Part shown: positions 8,118 through 19,700 of the stretch, piece after piece
Layout: the number at the start of each line of letters is the position of its first letter
Position numbering within the stretch: position 1 is the first letter of the stretch
From: Paenibacillus alkalitolerans
Lineage (GTDB): Bacteria > Bacillota > Bacilli > Paenibacillales > YIM-B00363
NCBI RefSeq assembly: GCF_016482785.1
Contig: NZ_JAEMXM010000013.1
Coordinates: 1-64,000, forward strand
Direction: 5' to 3'
Length of the DNA: 64,000 nt
Made by a program: the position numbers and the translations under genes
The notes under the pieces: generated by a model
Told to the model about the DNA's origin: nothing
What the model saw: the letters and a program-made list of their open reading frames with translations, nothing else
Databases searched by the model: none

Positions 8118-11100
8118 TTGGCGGTTCGATGGATGATCGGGGAAGCGGGCACGGGGAAAAGCCGCCGCTGCTTTGACGAAATCGGAGGGGAATTGCGCGC
8201 GTCGCCGGACGGACCTCCCCTCGTGCTGCTCGTTCCCGAGCAGATGACGCAAGCGGCGGACCGTGTGTTCGCGGCGGAAGTAGGAGGGACGGTTCGCGCG
8301 CAAAGCTTCAGCTTTCGCAGGCTCGCCTTTCGCGTCATGCAGGAAGTGGGCGGAGCGGCCCGCATACATATCGACGATACGGGAATAAAGATGCTTCTGT
8401 ACAAAATAGCGCGAAGACGGCAAAAGGAGCTTCGCGCGTTTCGCCGCTTGGCCGGGGGCCAAGGATGGATCGACGCGGTCCAAGAATGGTTGGCGGAATG
8501 CAAAAGATACCGCGTGGATTCCAAGACGCTGCGGACGTTCGCGGAGAAGGAGGACGGCGAAGGCGGTTTGCATATCTTGAAGGACAAGCTGTCCGATTTA
8601 TCCATGTTGTTCGCAGATTTGGAGAACGAGCTTAGCGGCAAGTACGTCGATTCGGAAGACTATCTTTCGATGCTGGCCGATATGATACCGCAATCTACAT
8701 ACATAAAGAACGCCCGAATTTGGGTGGACGGATTTCACGGGTTCACCCCTTCTGAACTGAACGTGCTGCAGCGGTTATTCCGGCATGCGGCGGAAGTTAC
8801 CGTAACGCTTTGCCTGGACCGTGATTACGACGAATGGGAGGAACCGGACGAGCTGCACCTGTTCCATCCGACGGCGTCAACGCTGCTGCAATTGAAGCGG
8901 GCTGCGCAGGAAGAGTACGCAGAAGTGCGGGAGACCGTCTTGCTTGCGCATGAAGCGGACGAATGGCGCCATAAGGATAACCCGCAGCTGGCTGCGCTTA
9001 TTCACGGTTTCGTGCAAAGGGAAACGGGAGAAGCCGTCAAGGGGCGGGCATTGCCTGTCGGCGGCGCCGTGCCCGCAGCGAAATTGTGTGCGGCGGCTCA
9101 CCCGCGCGCCGAAACGGAAGCGGCGGCGAGAGAAATCGTGCGGCTTGCGGCGGAGGAAGGGTACCGGTGGCGGGACGTGGCGGTGTTCGTCAGAGATTGG
9201 GAACGGTACGCCGATGTGCTGTCGTCGGTGTTCGCCGACTACGGCATTCCTTATTTCTTGGATCAAAAGCGCGCCGTTCTTCATCACCCGCTGTGCGAGC
9301 TCATCCGTTCCGCTCTCGAGGTTGTGCAAAGCCGTTGGAGCTACGACTCCGTCTTTCGCTGCGTCAAGACTGATTTATTGCTGCCGAAAGATGCGTACCC
9401 TTACGATTCAATTGCCCGGTATGCGATGGACAAGCTGGAGAATTATGTGCTGGAGTACGGCATCCGCGGCGGGCGTTGGACGGAGAACGCAAGGTGGAAA
9501 ATCATTGCAATGGCATCGCTTGAGGATGAAGAAGAGCAGGAGCGGCGCGGCCAACAACTATTGAAAGAAGAGGAAGAGCTGCACCGGTCCCGCACGCTCG
9601 TGGCGGCTCCGCTTCGCCGTCTGGAAGAGCGGCTGGGGAAGGCCGCCACGATGCGAGATCAAGCGGAAGCGTTATATTTGCTGCTGGAGGAGTGCGGCGT
9701 TCCGGCCAAACTCGAAGCATGGCGCGAGGCTGCGGAAAACAACGGACAGCCGGAACTTGCAAGGGAGCACGATCAACTATGGGACCGCGTTATCGACACG
9801 CTTGACCAGTTGGCCGAGCTAGTCGGCGACGAGCCGGCCGATACCGAATTGTTCGCAGGCATGCTTGGCGCTGGCTTGGAAAGCATACGCATGGGGCTCG
9901 TACCCCCGGCGTTGGACGGAGTGTTGGCGGGTAGCTTGGACCGCACGCGAACCTTCGGAGTCAAACGGTTGTTTTTACTCGGGGTGAACGACGGCGTCAT
10001 TCCGATGCGTCCGAAGGAAAACGGCGCCATTACCGAGACGGAGCGCGAAAAGCTGCTCGACCGCGGCCTGCGCATCGCGCCTGACGCAAGGCGGCGATTG
10101 TTGGACGAGCGCTACCTGCTGTACTGTGCAATCGCCCTGCCTTCCGACGGATTATGGGTGAGCTATTCCTTGGCCGACCCGGAGGGGAAGACGCTTCTGC
10201 CGTCGGAATATGTCCGCGTGATTAAGCAGCTTGCGCCGGGGATCGCCGAACGGTTCGCAGCGGGCGAACCTCCGGCCGGGCTAAGCGACGAGGAGACGGC
10301 CGCGCTGCTCACGGGACCGGAGCGGGCCATATCCGAGCTGCTTCCGCAGCTCAGGCGTTGGAAGCGGGGAGAAGCCGTGTCCGGCGTTTGGTGGGCCGTA
10401 TACAACTGGCTTAGCGAGCATGACGTTTGGCGGGACCGGCTGCGCGATCTGACGCCGTCGCTGTTTTATTCCAACCGTGACTCGAACTTGTCGGAAGCCA
10501 CGGCCCGCGGATTGTACGGCGCCGTGCTGCGGTCCAGCGTCTCGCGCCTCGAACGGTTCGCCGCTTGTCCGTTTTCCCACTTCGCGGCATACGGCTTGCG
10601 TCTGAAAGAGCGGCGCATGTACAGGTTGGAGGCGCCCGATATCGGCCAGTTATACCACGCGTCTCTTAGTTTGCTGGCGAAGCGGCTTGCGGAAGAGGGG
10701 CGGACATGGGCCGATATGTCTTACTCCGAATGCATCGAACGCGCGTATATGACGGTGGAAGAGCTGGCGCCGAGGCTGATGGCGGAAATATTGTTCAGCT
10801 CGAACCGCCACAGGTACATTACTCGCAAGCTGAAGAACGTGGTCGGCCGTACCGCTTCGATACTTCGCGAGCAAGCGGTTCGCAGCGGCTTCCGCCAAGC
10901 GGCCGCTGAGCTCGAATTCGGTCCGGACGGCGCGATCCCGCCTTTGACGTTCCAGCTGCCTAACGGCGTTGTGATGGAATTGTCGGGCAGGATCGACCGG
11001 ATCGACGGCGCGCAACGCGAGAGCGGATGGTACATGCGGGTGATCGACTATAAATCGCGCCAGCATCGATTGAAGCTGGAGGACGTATATTACGGATTGT

Positions 11101-11657
11101 CATTGCAATTGCTCGCTTACTTGGACGCGGCAGCGCGGCACGCCAACCTGCTGCTCGGAGCTCCGGCCGAACCGGCCGGCGCTCTGTATTTCCATGTGCA
11201 CCGGCCGACGCTTGCGCGGAATAACGCGGCGGAACGCGAACGTGCGGAGTACGAGCAGTTTCGGAAGTTTAAGATGAAAGGGCTGCTTCTGAACGAGGAA
11301 GTCGCGGCCCGCTTAATGGATACGGGAACCGATAAAGGACATTCCCCTGTCGTTCCGCTGGAGTGGAAGACGGACGGCACGTTGTCGAAGCGCTCTTCGG
11401 CGGCGGACGCGCAGAGCTTGGAGCTGCTTCGCGCGTTCGTCCGGGAGAAGATGGCGGAACTCGGAACCGGCGTAAGCAGCGGAATCGTACAAGCAGCCCC
11501 GTACCGCAGAGGAGCGGAGACGGCTTGCACCTTCTGCAAACTAAAGCCGGTCTGCGGTTTCGACGCCGACTTGGAAGGCAGCGAGTATCGGAGCTTGCAG
11601 CCGTTATCGGATGATGAGGTATGGGAACGTCTGGGTAAGGAGGATGAGCGCCCATGA
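8118..11657 (+). CDS. addB: ATP-dependent helicase/nuclease subunit B
   Basis: 1179 residues, the usual AddB length. AddAB is the Gram-positive RecBCD counterpart: it resects double-strand ends to a Chi-like site and loads RecA. Seen: N-terminal Walker-like GEAGTGKS (residues 8-15); C-terminal RecB-type nuclease with VIDYKS and upstream GRIDRID; and four cysteines (FAACPF about residue 815, then CTFCKLKPVC near 1140) that hold the AddB iron-sulfur cluster. TTG start, AAGGGGG seven bases upstream. Its stop overlaps the addA start as ATGA, implying translational coupling. Confidence 0.97.
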   Translation: MAVRWMIGEAGTGKSRRCFDEIGGELRASPDGPPLVLLVPEQMTQAADRVFAAEVGGTVRAQSFSFRRLAFRVMQEVGGAARIHIDDTGIKMLLYKIARRRQKELRAFRRLAGGQGWIDAVQEWLAECKRYRVDSKTLRTFAEKEDGEGGLHILKDKLSDLSMLFADLENELSGKYVDSEDYLSMLADMIPQSTYIKNARIWVDGFHGFTPSELNVLQRLFRHAAEVTVTLCLDRDYDEWEEPDELHLFHPTASTLLQLKRAAQEEYAEVRETVLLAHEADEWRHKDNPQLAALIHGFVQRETGEAVKGRALPVGGAVPAAKLCAAAHPRAETEAAAREIVRLAAEEGYRWRDVAVFVRDWERYADVLSSVFADYGIPYFLDQKRAVLHHPLCELIRSALEVVQSRWSYDSVFRCVKTDLLLPKDAYPYDSIARYAMDKLENYVLEYGIRGGRWTENARWKIIAMASLEDEEEQERRGQQLLKEEEELHRSRTLVAAPLRRLEERLGKAATMRDQAEALYLLLEECGVPAKLEAWREAAENNGQPELAREHDQLWDRVIDTLDQLAELVGDEPADTELFAGMLGAGLESIRMGLVPPALDGVLAGSLDRTRTFGVKRLFLLGVNDGVIPMRPKENGAITETEREKLLDRGLRIAPDARRRLLDERYLLYCAIALPSDGLWVSYSLADPEGKTLLPSEYVRVIKQLAPGIAERFAAGEPPAGLSDEETAALLTGPERAISELLPQLRRWKRGEAVSGVWWAVYNWLSEHDVWRDRLRDLTPSLFYSNRDSNLSEATARGLYGAVLRSSVSRLERFAACPFSHFAAYGLRLKERRMYRLEAPDIGQLYHASLSLLAKRLAEEGRTWADMSYSECIERAYMTVEELAPRLMAEILFSSNRHRYITRKLKNVVGRTASILREQAVRSGFRQAAAELEFGPDGAIPPLTFQLPNGVVMELSGRIDRIDGAQRESGWYMRVIDYKSRQHRLKLEDVYYGLSLQLLAYLDAAARHANLLLGAPAEPAGALYFHVHRPTLARNNAAERERAEYEQFRKFKMKGLLLNEEVAARLMDTGTDKGHSPVVPLEWKTDGTLSKRSSAADAQSLELLRAFVREKMAELGTGVSSGIVQAAPYRRGAETACTFCKLKPVCGFDADLEGSEYRSLQPLSDDEVWERLGKEDERP

Positions 11658-14600
11658 TGGAAACGCAACAAGGTCACAATGGGCCTCCGCCAAAACCCGC
11701 GAATGCGACATGGACGGACGAGCAGTGGCGTGCCATAACGGAACGGGGAAGTCACCTGCTCGTCGCCGCGGCGGCCGGCTCAGGCAAGACAGCGGTTCTT
11801 GTGGAGCGGATTATCCGGACGGTCGCCGACGAGGAATCGCCCATCGACATCGACCGGCTGCTCGTAGCGACGTTCACGAATGCGGCGGCGGCGGAGATGA
11901 GGCACCGGCTGAGGGACGCGCTGGACAAGGCGCTGTCGTCCCGGCCCGGATCCCGCCACCTGAGAAGACAGCTGGCGCTCGTCGGACGGGCGTCGATCAC
12001 GACGCTTCATTCCTTTTGCCTAGAGGTGGTAAGGCGTTACGCTCACCTCACCGAATTGGATCCGGCGTTTCGCATCGCCAACGAGACGGAAGCGGCGTTG
12101 CTCCGGCAGGAAGCGCTGGAAGCCGTATTTGAAGAGGCGTATGGCGGGAGCGAGGAAGGAAGCGCGTTCTGGCAGCTGTCCGAACGGTTCGGAGGCGAAC
12201 GGGGCGACGAGGCGCTGTACCGGTTAACGGAGCGGCTGTTCGATTTTTCCCGCAGCCATCCGTTTCCGGAGCTTTGGCTTGAGGAGGCGGTTCAGGCGTT
12301 TCGCGTGGAAAGCGAAGGCGATTTGCCGCCCGGCCATCCGTGGCTCGCCAGTTTGGAGAAGGATGTGCGTCTTGAACTGGAAGGCGTCGCAGCGGCGCTG
12401 CGAAGAGCGAAGACGCTTTCGCAGCGGCCTGCGGGACCAGGCGCGTACGCGGAAAATTTGCAGGACGATATGACCGGCGTCGAGAAGCTGCTGCATGCGC
12501 TGGAAGCGGGCGGATGGCACGGTCTTCAGCAAGCGGTGGCGGAAGGGGTTGATGCCTCGGCGTTCGGCCGCCTGAAGCCTCAGCGTGGGGACGTAGACGC
12601 GCTGCTGCTCGAGCGGGTGAAATCGCTGCGGCAGGAAGCCAAGGAAAGGCTGGCCGCGCTGAAAGACCAGCTCCTAACGAGAACGCTGGAAGAGTACGCG
12701 AAGGAGCTGGCGGCGCTTGCTCCGATGATGGACGAGCTCGTCCGTCTGACGATGCGTTTCGGAGAAGCGTACCGGGAGCGGAAAGCGGAGAAAGGTCTCG
12801 TCGATTTCACGGATTTGGAGCATGCGTGCCTGCAGGTGCTGCGGGATCCCGCGTCGACTCCGGACCGGTTGGTCCCGACGGAAGCGGCGCTCGCTTACCG
12901 GGAGCAGTTTGTCGAAGTATACGTCGATGAATATCAGGATACGAACGCCGTACAAGAGACGATATTGCGGCTCGTATCGCGGGGCGACACACCGGAGGAA
13001 ACCCGCGCGGGGAACCGGTTCATGGTCGGCGACGTGAAACAGAGCATTTACCGGTTCCGTTTGGCCGAGCCGGGACTTTTTTTACATAAATACAAGACGT
13101 ACGGAACGGAAAAAGACGATCGCGGAACGCCGGCGGCAGGAGTCAGGATCGACTTGGCGCGAAATTTCCGCAGCCGGCGCGAAGTGGTTGACGCCGTTAA
13201 TTTCGTGTTTCGCCAGACGATGCACGAAACGGCAGCCGAGCTGGATTATGACGAACGGGCGGAGCTCGTTTGCGGCGCATCGTATCCGGAAGGTGACCCC
13301 ATCCACGATTTGTCAGCCGATCTCGTGCTGATCGACCGCTCTCCGGAGACGGATCAAGGCGGGGGTCGCAATTATGACCGAGCGGACTCGGAGGAGGACG
13401 GCGATGACAACACGGCGGACGAAGCCGATGGAACAGCCGATTGGAACGCGGCCGACATGGAAGCGCGCGTCATCGGGCAGACGGTCGCGCGCCTGATGGG
13501 ACGCACCGGGCTTCCGCCGATGCAGGTGTTCGATAAGTCGGCAGGCGGAACGCGGGACCTCATGTTTCGGGATATCGTCATCCTGCTGCGCGCCGATAAA
13601 TCGTGGGCGCCTGCGTTCTTGGAAGGGCTGCGCCAGTACGGCGTGCCCGCGTATGCGGAGCTTGGCGGAGGGTACTTTCAAGCGCTGGAAGTCGAAACCG
13701 TAATTTCGGTGCTGCAGACGATCGACAATCCTCTGCAGGACATTCCGCTTGCCGCAACGCTTCGATCCCCGATGTTCGGCTTTTCGGCGGAGGAGCTTGG
13801 GAAAATCCGGATTATCGGCGGCAAGGAAGGCAGCTTGTACGATTCGGTCGGCGCCGTCGCCGCGCTGCGGGAACCCGCGGATGAAACGGCGGCTGCGCTG
13901 AGGGATAAAGCCGCGCGGTTCCTGACGACGCTGGAGCCGTGGCGGACGGCTGCCCGGCAAGGAACGCTCGCCGATCTGATATTGCGCATATACCGGGAGA
14001 CGGGTTATGCGGATTTCGTGGGCGGACTGCCTGGCGGCGCCCAACGGCAGGCGAATTTGCGCGCGCTTTACGACCGGACGCGGCAGTATGAAGCGACAAG
14101 CTTCCGAGGGCTGTTCCGGTTCTTGCGCTTCATCGAGCGCCTGCGCGATTCCGGGGCGGACCTGGGGGCCGCGCCGGCGCTCGGAGAGACGGAAGACGTC
14201 GTGCGCATCATGTCGATTCATAAGAGCAAAGGGCTTGAATTTCCCGTTGTCTTTGTTGCGGGATTGGGCAAGTCGTTTAACCGCAGCGACGAGCGCGAAC
14301 CGTTCCTCATCCATAAAGAATTGGGCTTCGGCCCCCGGTTTGTCGATGCGGAATTAGGCGTCGCATATCCGACGCTGCCCCAACTTGCGATTCGCAGGAG
14401 GCTGCGCGCGGAGGCGTTGGCGGAAGAGATGCGGGTGCTGTACGTTGCGCTGACGAGGGCGAAAGAGAAGCTCATTCTCGTCGGGTCGGCCAAAGGATTG
14501 GGCAAGCGAATGGAAGCATGGGGGACCGCGGCAGCCGAAGATGGCCCGACACTTCCGGCTTACGCCGTCGCAAGAGCTTCTTCGTATTTGGACTGGCTCA

Positions 14601-15550
14601 TTCCCGCATTGCTGCGCCACCCGGCCTCTGAGGAGCTAAGATCAAGATTCGGCATCGCCGTAGAAGGCTCGGAAATTCGGGACGGTTCCCGGTTCCGTCT
14701 TGCCGCGGTGCTGCCCGAATCGCTCGCTGAGGCCGCCGTCGCGCGCGAGAAGACCGAACAGTGGATCGACAATGCTATCCGCCAAGGGCTGCCCGTTCCG
14801 GACGATTGGACGGCGAGTGATACCGACGTTGCCAGAAGGTTGGGCTGGCGTTACGATCGGCCCGCGGCGGCCGCGCTGTACGCAAAGACATCCGTCACGG
14901 AGTGGAAACGCAGGATGGAAGAAGATGATACGGATATCTCCCATCCTGCCGCGATGGCGCGAATAAGCGCGGTTCCGGCCCGGCGGCCGAGATTTTTGGA
15001 ACGCAGAGGGTTGACTCCGGTCGAACGGGGGGTTGCCTACCATTGCGTGATGCAGCATTTGCCGCTGCGCGCCGGTTTATCGTCAGGGGATGTGGATGCA
15101 TTCCTTTCCGATTTGGTCATGCGCGAATTGCTTACCGCGGAGCAGCGGGAGTCGATCGATCCCGAGGCCGTCTGCCGGTTTATCGAGACCGAGGCGGGGG
15201 AGCGGCTGCTGCGCTCGAATAGGGTGTATCGCGAGCTGCCGTTCAGCGTAGGGCTTCCCGCGTCCATCGTATATGGACATGAAGCGGGCGGATTCATCCT
15301 CGATACGGAGACCGCCCGGGAGCCGGTGCTTGTGCAGGGCGTGATCGATTGTTTATTTGAAGAGGACGGCGGGTTCGTTCTCATTGATTATAAGACGGAT
15401 AGAGTTTGGGAAAACCGCCTGGAACAACTGCAGGAGCGTTACAGGCTGCAGCTGCAGGTGTATGCGGAGGCGGTCAGCATGTCGCTTGGCAGGAACGTTT
15501 TGGCGAAATATTTGTATTTCTTCGACGGCGGCCGCCTGTTGAAATTGTAG
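11654..15550 (+). CDS. addA: ATP-dependent helicase/nuclease subunit A
   Basis: 1298 residues, a UvrD-like superfamily 1A helicase with a C-terminal nuclease. Seen: Walker A AAGSGKT at 40-46, ATFTNAAAAEM motif Ia, Walker B YVDEYQDTN, VGDVKQSIYRFR motif III, motif V in IMSIHKSKGLEFPVVF, motif VI VLYVALTRAKEKL, and the nuclease residues in GVIDCLF...VLIDYKTDR near the C-terminus. It is the motor and 3'-strand nuclease of AddAB. It overlaps addB at ATGA and is followed after 29 bases by sbcD, so all four repair genes are probably one transcript. Confidence 0.97.
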   Translation: MMETQQGHNGPPPKPANATWTDEQWRAITERGSHLLVAAAAGSGKTAVLVERIIRTVADEESPIDIDRLLVATFTNAAAAEMRHRLRDALDKALSSRPGSRHLRRQLALVGRASITTLHSFCLEVVRRYAHLTELDPAFRIANETEAALLRQEALEAVFEEAYGGSEEGSAFWQLSERFGGERGDEALYRLTERLFDFSRSHPFPELWLEEAVQAFRVESEGDLPPGHPWLASLEKDVRLELEGVAAALRRAKTLSQRPAGPGAYAENLQDDMTGVEKLLHALEAGGWHGLQQAVAEGVDASAFGRLKPQRGDVDALLLERVKSLRQEAKERLAALKDQLLTRTLEEYAKELAALAPMMDELVRLTMRFGEAYRERKAEKGLVDFTDLEHACLQVLRDPASTPDRLVPTEAALAYREQFVEVYVDEYQDTNAVQETILRLVSRGDTPEETRAGNRFMVGDVKQSIYRFRLAEPGLFLHKYKTYGTEKDDRGTPAAGVRIDLARNFRSRREVVDAVNFVFRQTMHETAAELDYDERAELVCGASYPEGDPIHDLSADLVLIDRSPETDQGGGRNYDRADSEEDGDDNTADEADGTADWNAADMEARVIGQTVARLMGRTGLPPMQVFDKSAGGTRDLMFRDIVILLRADKSWAPAFLEGLRQYGVPAYAELGGGYFQALEVETVISVLQTIDNPLQDIPLAATLRSPMFGFSAEELGKIRIIGGKEGSLYDSVGAVAALREPADETAAALRDKAARFLTTLEPWRTAARQGTLADLILRIYRETGYADFVGGLPGGAQRQANLRALYDRTRQYEATSFRGLFRFLRFIERLRDSGADLGAAPALGETEDVVRIMSIHKSKGLEFPVVFVAGLGKSFNRSDEREPFLIHKELGFGPRFVDAELGVAYPTLPQLAIRRRLRAEALAEEMRVLYVALTRAKEKLILVGSAKGLGKRMEAWGTAAAEDGPTLPAYAVARASSYLDWLIPALLRHPASEELRSRFGIAVEGSEIRDGSRFRLAAVLPESLAEAAVAREKTEQWIDNAIRQGLPVPDDWTASDTDVARRLGWRYDRPAAAALYAKTSVTEWKRRMEEDDTDISHPAAMARISAVPARRPRFLERRGLTPVERGVAYHCVMQHLPLRAGLSSGDVDAFLSDLVMRELLTAEQRESIDPEAVCRFIETEAGERLLRSNRVYRELPFSVGLPASIVYGHEAGGFILDTETAREPVLVQGVIDCLFEEDGGFVLIDYKTDRVWENRLEQLQERYRLQLQVYAEAVSMSLGRNVLAKYLYFFDGGRLLKL

Positions 15551-15579
15551 AGTTTCTGTTGAGAGGCGGGGAGAAAAGG

Positions 15580-16773
15580 ATGCGGTTATTACATACGGCG
15601 GACTGGCATTTCGGACGGACGCTCGAGGGGAGAAGCCGTTTTGAGGAACATGCGGCGTTCGTGGAGGAGCTGGTTCGCGTCGCGGACGAAGCTTGCGTCG
15701 ATGCTGTTTTGATTGCCGGAGACGTGTACGATTCCGTCAATCCGCCGGCCGATGCGGAGACGTTGTTTTATGAAGCGCTGACCATGTTGTCCAAAGGCGG
15801 CGCCAGGCCTGTCATCGCCATTGCTGGCAACCATGACCATCCGGACCGGCTGAGCGCTTCAGGACCGCTCGCGCGGCGGCACGGCATCACGCTTGCCGGC
15901 TCTCCGACGGTGAAGACGGTCGAGTTTGGCGTCGAACGTACGGGGGAACGCGCCGTCGTTTACGCGCTTCCGTATCCCTCGGAGGCGCGGCTTCGCGAAG
16001 TGCTAAGCGTCCAAGCGAATGAGGAAGCTTTGCAGAGGGCGTACTCGGAGAGGATAGCGGAATTGGTCAAGGAAGCGACGGCCGAGCGCTTTGCGCCCGA
16101 TACGGTCAATGTGGTGATGAGCCATCTGTATGCGCTCGGCGGATACGAGTCGGATTCGGAGCGGCCGATCCAAGTCGGCGGAGCGTATACGGTACACCCG
16201 TCCGCGTTCGGTACGGCTGCGCATTATGTGGCGCTCGGCCATTTGCATCGCGCGCAGATGGTAGGCGTTCGTGAAGAAGGCGCGCCGATCGTGCGTTACT
16301 CCGGATCGCCGATCGCGTTTTCTTTCTCGGAGCGCGGGCAGGCGAAGTCGGTGACGATTGTGGAAGTGTCGCCCGGGAACCGTTCTTCGGTTGTTCTCGA
16401 AGACGTGCCGTTGTCGTCAGGCAGGCCGTTGGTGCGCTGGGAAGCGAAGGAAGGGTTGGCTCAAGTGCGCGCGTGGCTGGATGAAGGGAAGGACGCCCGG
16501 GCGTGGATCGATTTGGAGCTGCACTTGACCGAGGCGTTGTCGATGGAAGACATTCAAGGGCTGCGCCGCGCTCATGAAGGCTTGGTGCTTATTCGCCCGG
16601 TGTATGCGATGAATAAAGAAGAGATTGCGCTGCGTTCGGAAGCGGGATTGCCGATCGACGAGCTGTTTCGCAGGTTCTACTCGCGCCAGACGGGCGGAGC
16701 GGAAGCGGGGGACGAGCTCGTGAGCTTATTTTTGGACCTCGTTCGCGAGGATGGGGAGGCGGAGCCGGCATGA
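15580..16773 (+). CDS. sbcD: Exonuclease subunit SbcD (Mre11 family)
   Basis: 397 residues. Metallophosphoesterase motifs are intact: LHTADWHFG, AGDVYDS, AGNHDHPDRL, MSHLYALGG and ALGHLHRAQ, giving the two-manganese site of Mre11-type nucleases. With SbcC it opens hairpins and cleaves protein-blocked DNA ends. The start at 15580 is preceded by GGCGGGGAG; the open frame runs further upstream inside addA but without a ribosome site. The stop overlaps the sbcC ATG (ATGA). Confidence 0.96.
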   Translation: MRLLHTADWHFGRTLEGRSRFEEHAAFVEELVRVADEACVDAVLIAGDVYDSVNPPADAETLFYEALTMLSKGGARPVIAIAGNHDHPDRLSASGPLARRHGITLAGSPTVKTVEFGVERTGERAVVYALPYPSEARLREVLSVQANEEALQRAYSERIAELVKEATAERFAPDTVNVVMSHLYALGGYESDSERPIQVGGAYTVHPSAFGTAAHYVALGHLHRAQMVGVREEGAPIVRYSGSPIAFSFSERGQAKSVTIVEVSPGNRSSVVLEDVPLSSGRPLVRWEAKEGLAQVRAWLDEGKDARAWIDLELHLTEALSMEDIQGLRRAHEGLVLIRPVYAMNKEEIALRSEAGLPIDELFRRFYSRQTGGAEAGDELVSLFLDLVREDGEAEPA

Positions 16774-19700
16774 AACCTGTTACATTGACGCTTGCCGGCC
16801 TGCAAAGCTACCGGGAAGCGCAGCGCATCGATTTTTCGGCATTGTGCGAAGCGGGCGTGTTCGGCATATTCGGTCCGACGGGCAGCGGGAAGTCGACGAT
16901 CCTTGATGCGATCACCCTCGCAATGTACGGTTCTGTGGAACGCGCCGGAAACAGCATTCAAGGAATTATGAACGCGATGGAGGATGCGCTGTCCGTGTCT
17001 TTCGAGTTCGAACTGGCGGAAGGTACGAGGCGCAGAACGTACCGGGTGGAACGTACGTACCGCCGCAAGACGGACGGTTCCGTAGAACAGCGACTCAGCC
17101 GGCTCACGGAAGTCGGGGTTGAGGCCGGTTCGGAAGATGTTGTGTTGGCGGATAAATCCGGAGAAGTCACTTCGATGGTGGAGAAGCTCATCGGCTTATC
17201 CATGACCGACTTTACCCGGGCCGTTGTGCTGCCTCAAGGGAAGTTTTCCGAATTTTTAGGTCTGAAGGGGCGGGAACGGCGCGAAATGCTGCAGCGACTG
17301 TTCCGGTTGGAGCGGTATGGCGACGAGCTTGCCGGACGTCTCGCCGGACGGGTGCGCGGCGTAGAGTCGCGGATGAGGGAAACCGCGGCGGAGCTGCAGG
17401 GGCTTGGCGACGCCTCGCCGCAAGCTGTGGCGGCCGCCGAGAAGGAGCTGGCCGATGCGTCCTTGTCGGAGCAGGCCAGCCTCGAACGGCTGCGGGCGAT
17501 CGAGGCGAAGCACGCCGAGACGGCGCGGCTTTGGGAATGGCAAGGGGAAGCGCGGGCGCTGGAGGCGGAACGGACGTCCTTGTCGTCCCGTGAAGAGGAA
17601 GCTGCGGCTATGGAGGCCGCGCTAGCAGACGCTGCAGCTGCGGACAGGCTTGTTCCGATGGCTGATGAACGCCGGGAAGCGTCGAATCGGGCGCAGCGAT
17701 TGGAGGCGGAATGCCGCCGGTTGGAAGCGGCTTTCAAGGAGGCCGCCGATCGTTATGCGGCGCTGCGAGAGGAACACCGCGCCGCCGAGCTTCGGCTCGC
17801 CGAAGGAGAGGCGCCTGCGCTTGTCCGGCTGGAGCAGCTGCGTCAGGCGATTGAGCTGTCGGAACAAGTGCGCGCCGGGGAACAATCGGCGCTGTCTTGG
17901 GCAGCCGCCCGGGAGAAGGCGCTTATGGAACGCGATGCGTGCGCAGAAGCGCTGGAGAAGAAGACGACGCTGCGGACGAAAGCGTTGACTAAACAGAACG
18001 AGCTGAGGAAAGAGTTTGTAGGCTGCGACGTGTCCGCGGACGAGCGGCGTAGCGTTGCTTCCGCCGAAAGTGCGCGCAGCGCTTGGGCTGCCGCTGTTAA
18101 AGCGGCGCAAGCGGCCCGGGCGGAGGCTGACGCGTACGCGAAAACCGTTGCCGGCCGCGAAGCGGAAGTTCTCCGGTTGGAGGAACAGGCCGACGGGTAC
18201 TTGCGCAGGCTGCTGCCGCTTCAGGATTCGCTGGGACGGTACGCCGCCGAATTGCGCGAAACCGACACGATCGTTGCGGGATGGGAAAGAACTCTTCCGG
18301 AAGCGATTGATTCCGCGCGCGCGGACATCGCCGCCGGCGAACGCAAGGCGCTGGCGCTAACATTGGCCCAGAGTCTCGTTCCCGGGGAGAGCTGTCCCGT
18401 GTGCGGTTCGACTCATCACCCCGGGATCGAGTCCTCCGCCGGTGATGAGGAGCATAAGCGAGGTCAAGAGAATCGGGAGCGGCTGCAATCGCTTGAGAAG
18501 CTGTTGACCGGCGTTCGCAGCTTGTCGGCGCTCGTGAGCAGGGAAGCGGCAGCCGCAGGGAACGGGTTGGACCGGCTTTTCGCCGCTTTAGGGGTGCAGA
18601 ACGATACGGAGCGGGAAAGCAGCGCGGTTGATGAAGCGGCAGCCGCATTGGACGTGGCGGATGCGGGCGCACTATCCGAGGCGTTCGAGCAGCGCCGTAC
18701 GGCAGTGGCTGAAGCGTCGGAGCATATCCGCGGCATTGCGGCGGAAATTGGGCCGGCGCTTCAACAATGGGAGGCGTGCAGGAGCCGCCTCCGGGACGCG
18801 TCCGCCGCGCTCGCGGCCGAACGCGGCGTGAAGGATACGGCCGTCTTTAAAGCGAACGCGCTCGAATCTGACGCGGCCTCTCTTGGGGCAGCGTGGGCGC
18901 GCGAGTTTCCCGGGCTTACGCCGGAAACTTTGGAAGAGCGCATGCGCGACATCGAGCGCCGCGATGAAACCGCCCGCGAGCTGCGGGAACGCCTTGATAA
19001 AAGCGAGCAGTTCCTTGCCGGCATCGCTGCGGAGCTCGAGGCGCTCCAGCGCGAGCTCGCGGAGAAGGATAAAGCGCTCATCTCCGCCCAAGCGCAAGAG
19101 GAGGCGGAGTCGCGCGCCCTCGCCCTTAAGCGGGAGTCGCTGCATCGCGCGGCGGGCGACGGCGGCGACCCTTCCGAGCAAGCCCGTCAGCTGCAGGCGT
19201 CGCTTGAACGGTTGCGCGAGCAGGAGCGCGGTTTGCGCGCCGCCGCCGAGGAGTCGCGGTTGTCGTCGGAAGACGCAAGCCGGGCGCTTGCGGCCGGAGC
19301 CGAGGCGCTGAAAGGCGCGCGAGAACGGCTGCAGGAAACCGAGGACCGCTGGAGGAAGTCGTTAGAAGCGAGTCCGTTCGAGTCGGAAGAAGAGGTCCTG
19401 TCGAAGCGGCTGCCGGAAGAAAGGCGCCAAGCGTTGGCGGAATCGGCTGCCCGTTACCGGGAATCGGTCGCGAGCGTCACCGCCCGGCTGGAGGCCGTAT
19501 TGGCGCGCCTTGGAGGCCGGACGGTCGAAGAGGGCGAGTGGAAGGAAGCAGCCGATTCGCTCGAGTCCGCCAAGCGGGAGCGGGAAGCGGCGCTTGAAGC
19601 GCGGGCGGCGGCGGAGCGTTCGGCGGTTCAACTGAGGGAGAAGCACGAGCAGTGGATGCGGTTGACGAAGGAGCATGAGCAGCTGGCGGATCTGCACGGG

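Noticed and set aside
13313-14314. 333-residue minus-strand frame inside addA
   Set aside because: GC-rich shadow of addA with Arg/Pro-rich composition and no start signal.
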